Positions 62,295-64,000 of a stretch of DNA of 64,000 nucleotides are shown one piece after another (position 1 is the first letter of the stretch; every line of letters starts with the position of its first letter). Source of the stretch: Hassallia sp050875635 (GTDB lineage Bacteria > Cyanobacteriota > Cyanobacteriia > Cyanobacteriales > Nostocaceae). The position numbers were made by a program, and so were the translations under genes. The stretch is taken from contig NZ_JBPAOH010000001.1 of NCBI RefSeq assembly GCF_050875635.1, forward strand, positions 92,503 to 156,502, given 5' to 3'. Under the pieces are notes generated by a model. The model saw only the letters and a program-made list of their open reading frames with translations, was not told where the DNA came from and made no database searches.

Positions 62295-63557
62295 ATGCTT
62301 AAAACCCTTTTGCTGTCAGGATGGTTCCGCGTGAAACCATTCACCAAGTATGTTGTCGTTGTGCTTTTTATCGCACCTTTAGTGGCTGCATCGGGTCACT
62401 CTAGTTCAGCGAAACAATCACAGGTAGCTCAAATCACTCCTGCGTCAGGAAACTCTGACTCAGAACCAGTGGAAATAGCTGCTGTTGACCCACAACTATC
62501 ACAAGTAGATAAAATGCAGCCTTTGACAGCAGAAGATAATTCTCTGTCAAGTCAAGAACCGACTGTTGACCGTTTGGCAGCGGTTGAACTCGCACCATTA
62601 ATCGAGGAAGAGGCATCTACTCCCGACCCCTTGGCAGCGGTTGAACTCGCACCACCCACGAGTGTATCTGGCAGTCAAAGTAATTTAGTGGAAAGATTGA
62701 AAGCTGCTAAACTCAAGTCTTTGACAAGCGAAGATACTGTTATCGCAATAGATAAGCCTGCTGATGAATCATTAGACGCAGCAACAATCTCGCCTGTAAA
62801 AGGAGGATCGCAACCAAATACAACAAACATAAATGTCGATCCCCAGCCTGATGAGTCTCAAACAGCACAGACAGATCCGATAGGAAGTCCTTATCCTATT
62901 CCTTGGGAATGGATACAGTCTACTCAAGAGGCTATGAGTTCCAAGGGTGGTGGAGTGCGCTATTTCCGCAGTAGACCTGTAGTTTCTCCGGATGGTAGGT
63001 ATGCTGTTTATAGCCGCGTACAACTAGAAGTAAAGTCCCAAATGCACAATAGCCGGGTTAGCAGTGTTCTGTTTATTGAAGATAGGCAAACCAAGAATTT
63101 ACGGGTAGTGTCTTCAACTTCTTACAACAGAGATGCACTATTGAATGTTAAGGTATCATCACCAGATCCTAACGGTGAAGGAACTATTGGCGTTTTAGTT
63201 CCTGTCAGCTGGTCTGAAAAAGGCGATCGCTTTTTAGCACGTAGATTTGAAGCCGTATTTAATACATCTGATGCTTCTGATAGCGCGGTGATTTGGGATC
63301 GACAAAAGAATAACACTAATACTGTTGCCCCTAGCGATGGTAACGAAGAACACGATAAAATTTCGGTGTTGTTAGGTTGGAGCAAAAATCAACCTGATAA
63401 TGTTATGTTCCGTACTGGTGAATTAGGAGATGAAAATTGGCCTTTAGTAACAGTTTCTAGTGATGGTAAAACTGGCGCCGCAACTGAGGTAGATCTGCCT
63501 ACTACTTATGGTGAACAAGTTACACAAGTTTGGACACCACAAGTCGCTTATCGATAG
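62295..63557 (+). CDS. exported protein of unknown function
   Basis: 420 residues. A hydrophobic N-terminal segment (about 18-33, YVVVVLFIAPLVAASG) acts as signal or anchor. Residues about 45-185 are low-complexity and acidic with a near repeat DRLAAVELAPLIEEE / DPLAAVELAPP. The C-terminal domain (from about 200, PYPIPWEWIQSTQEAMSSKG) contains a TolB/WD40-like blade start, RSRPVVSPDGRYAVYSRVQL, and ends WPLVTVSSDGKTGAATEVD. Probably periplasmic with a beta-propeller-like part. No family assigned. Confidence 0.75.
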   Translation: MLKTLLLSGWFRVKPFTKYVVVVLFIAPLVAASGHSSSAKQSQVAQITPASGNSDSEPVEIAAVDPQLSQVDKMQPLTAEDNSLSSQEPTVDRLAAVELAPLIEEEASTPDPLAAVELAPPTSVSGSQSNLVERLKAAKLKSLTSEDTVIAIDKPADESLDAATISPVKGGSQPNTTNINVDPQPDESQTAQTDPIGSPYPIPWEWIQSTQEAMSSKGGGVRYFRSRPVVSPDGRYAVYSRVQLEVKSQMHNSRVSSVLFIEDRQTKNLRVVSSTSYNRDALLNVKVSSPDPNGEGTIGVLVPVSWSEKGDRFLARRFEAVFNTSDASDSAVIWDRQKNNTNTVAPSDGNEEHDKISVLLGWSKNQPDNVMFRTGELGDENWPLVTVSSDGKTGAATEVDLPTTYGEQVTQVWTPQVAYR

Positions 63558-63584
63558 TTTATACAAAATCTTCTTATTATTCTC

Positions 63585-63618
63585 CCGTTATAGCGATCGC
63601 CTATGACGGGATTTTTTT
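63585..63618 (+). terminator. Rho-independent terminator
   Basis: CCCGTTATAG pairs with CTATGACGGG (one G-T pair) around a HIP1-like loop, followed by ATTTTTTT, 28 bases behind the stop of the preceding gene. Confidence 0.85.
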
Positions 63619-63928
63619 GTTGTTTGTTAATTGTGGGGTGCGAGTAGCATTGGAACAATAATGTACTCTAACCCCATCTACAAAATTAATTGTCGGTGGG
63701 ACGATAATATTGCCGCGACTGGAACCATTATCTTGCCACCCGTTGGGCTGTAATGCTCATTCTTCCGTTAAGCGATCGCCAAGAAATTTTCGCTTTTGGA
63801 AAGATAACTTTGCCAAAACCCCAAAATCGCACCATAAGTCCGCCAAAATACCAACACCTTTTAGTCAAAATAGGACATATTTTTTACAGGATGACAACTA
63901 GTACAGGGTGGCGGAAATAGACCGACCA
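63619..63928. other. intergenic, possible element end
   Basis: No gene supported. Contains repeated GCCAAAA-type motifs (63810-63860) and leads into the transposase fragment, so it may be the terminal part of an insertion sequence. Confidence 0.3.
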
Positions 63929-64000
63929 TTAAATAGCCAGCACCTTACCCTTATAAGTCCATTTGAAAGGTTTAGCCATCGTTCGATTGAAGTAATCAAT
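63929..64000 (-). CDS. IS630-type transposase, C-terminal end (partial)
   Basis: The last 23 codons run in from the right edge: IDYFNRTMAKPFKWTYKGKV then LAI and TAA. The TMAKPFKWTYxGK ending is typical of IS630-family transposases in cyanobacteria. Most of the gene is outside the window, so its integrity is unknown. Confidence 0.7.
   Translation of the reverse strand: MDYFNRTMAKPFKWTYKGKVLAI

Noticed and set aside
63710..63901. 63-codon frame near the right edge
   Set aside because: Contains repeated GCCAAAA-type DNA and no ribosome site; probably part of an element end.

Overview
The window comes from a filamentous, probably heterocyst-forming cyanobacterium (Nostocales-like). Signs seen directly are very frequent HIP1 sites (GCGATCGC), arrays of short tandem heptamers such as GGGCAAT and CCTTGTC, many palindromic repeats, a HetP-family protein, PATAN and DUF4332 proteins, PEP-CTERM proteins, microviridin genes and decayed IS1, IS200/IS605 and group II intron sequences. 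No rRNA, tRNA or CRISPR array was recognised.

Region 1 (1-20.6 kb) is mostly ordinary chromosome: the start of an ABC exporter at the left edge; a four-gene operon of a PATAN protein, a small GTPase, a roadblock/LC7 protein and a V4R-like protein; the conserved run ffh-rpsP-KH protein-phoH; a pentapeptide-repeat membrane protein; a Xaa-Pro aminopeptidase; a small lipoprotein; a DUF4332 protein; a TetR regulator; and a pair of M16 peptidases, one with and one without the zinc motif. Intergenic spaces are packed with heptamer arrays and palindromes, and two Uma2 endonuclease fragments lie beside them.

Region 2 (about 19.5-53 kb) is a large peptide natural-product island, almost all on the minus strand. 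It has a three-gene microviridin cassette (precursor with three TxKxPSD cores, then MdnB- and MdnC-type ATP-grasp ligases), at least seven further small precursor-like genes with double-glycine or Gly-Ala leaders (two are a 414-bp tandem duplication), a GNAT-TPR fusion protein, three peptidase-containing ABC exporters (cNMP-binding + C39 peptidase + ABC), two HlyD adaptors and three PpiC/SurA-like foldases. The block PpiC-HlyD-exporter plus over 2 kb of upstream non-coding DNA occurs twice (22.1-30.1 kb and 38.3-46.6 kb). A third, diverged exporter has a degenerate ABC signature and sits beside a HetP-like gene. Two paralogous PEP-CTERM proteins flank the first block. The microviridin precursor itself carries a Gly-Gly site before its first core, so the C39 exporters may remove leaders for both peptide classes; this is inference.

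Region 3 (53.9-64 kb) has a GH116 (GBA2-like) beta-glucosidase, a graveyard of nested mobile elements (IS200/IS605 tnpB pieces, an IS1-type remnant, a truncated group II intron, a 239-bp tandem duplication), a small conserved cyanobacterial protein, fmt, an exported protein of unknown function and the end of an IS630-type transposase at the right edge.

Several genes (the exported protein at 480, the glucosidase at 53907, the tnpB fragment near 59.1 kb) contain palindromic repeats inside their reading frame without losing it, which suggests that small palindromic elements insert in frame in this genome.
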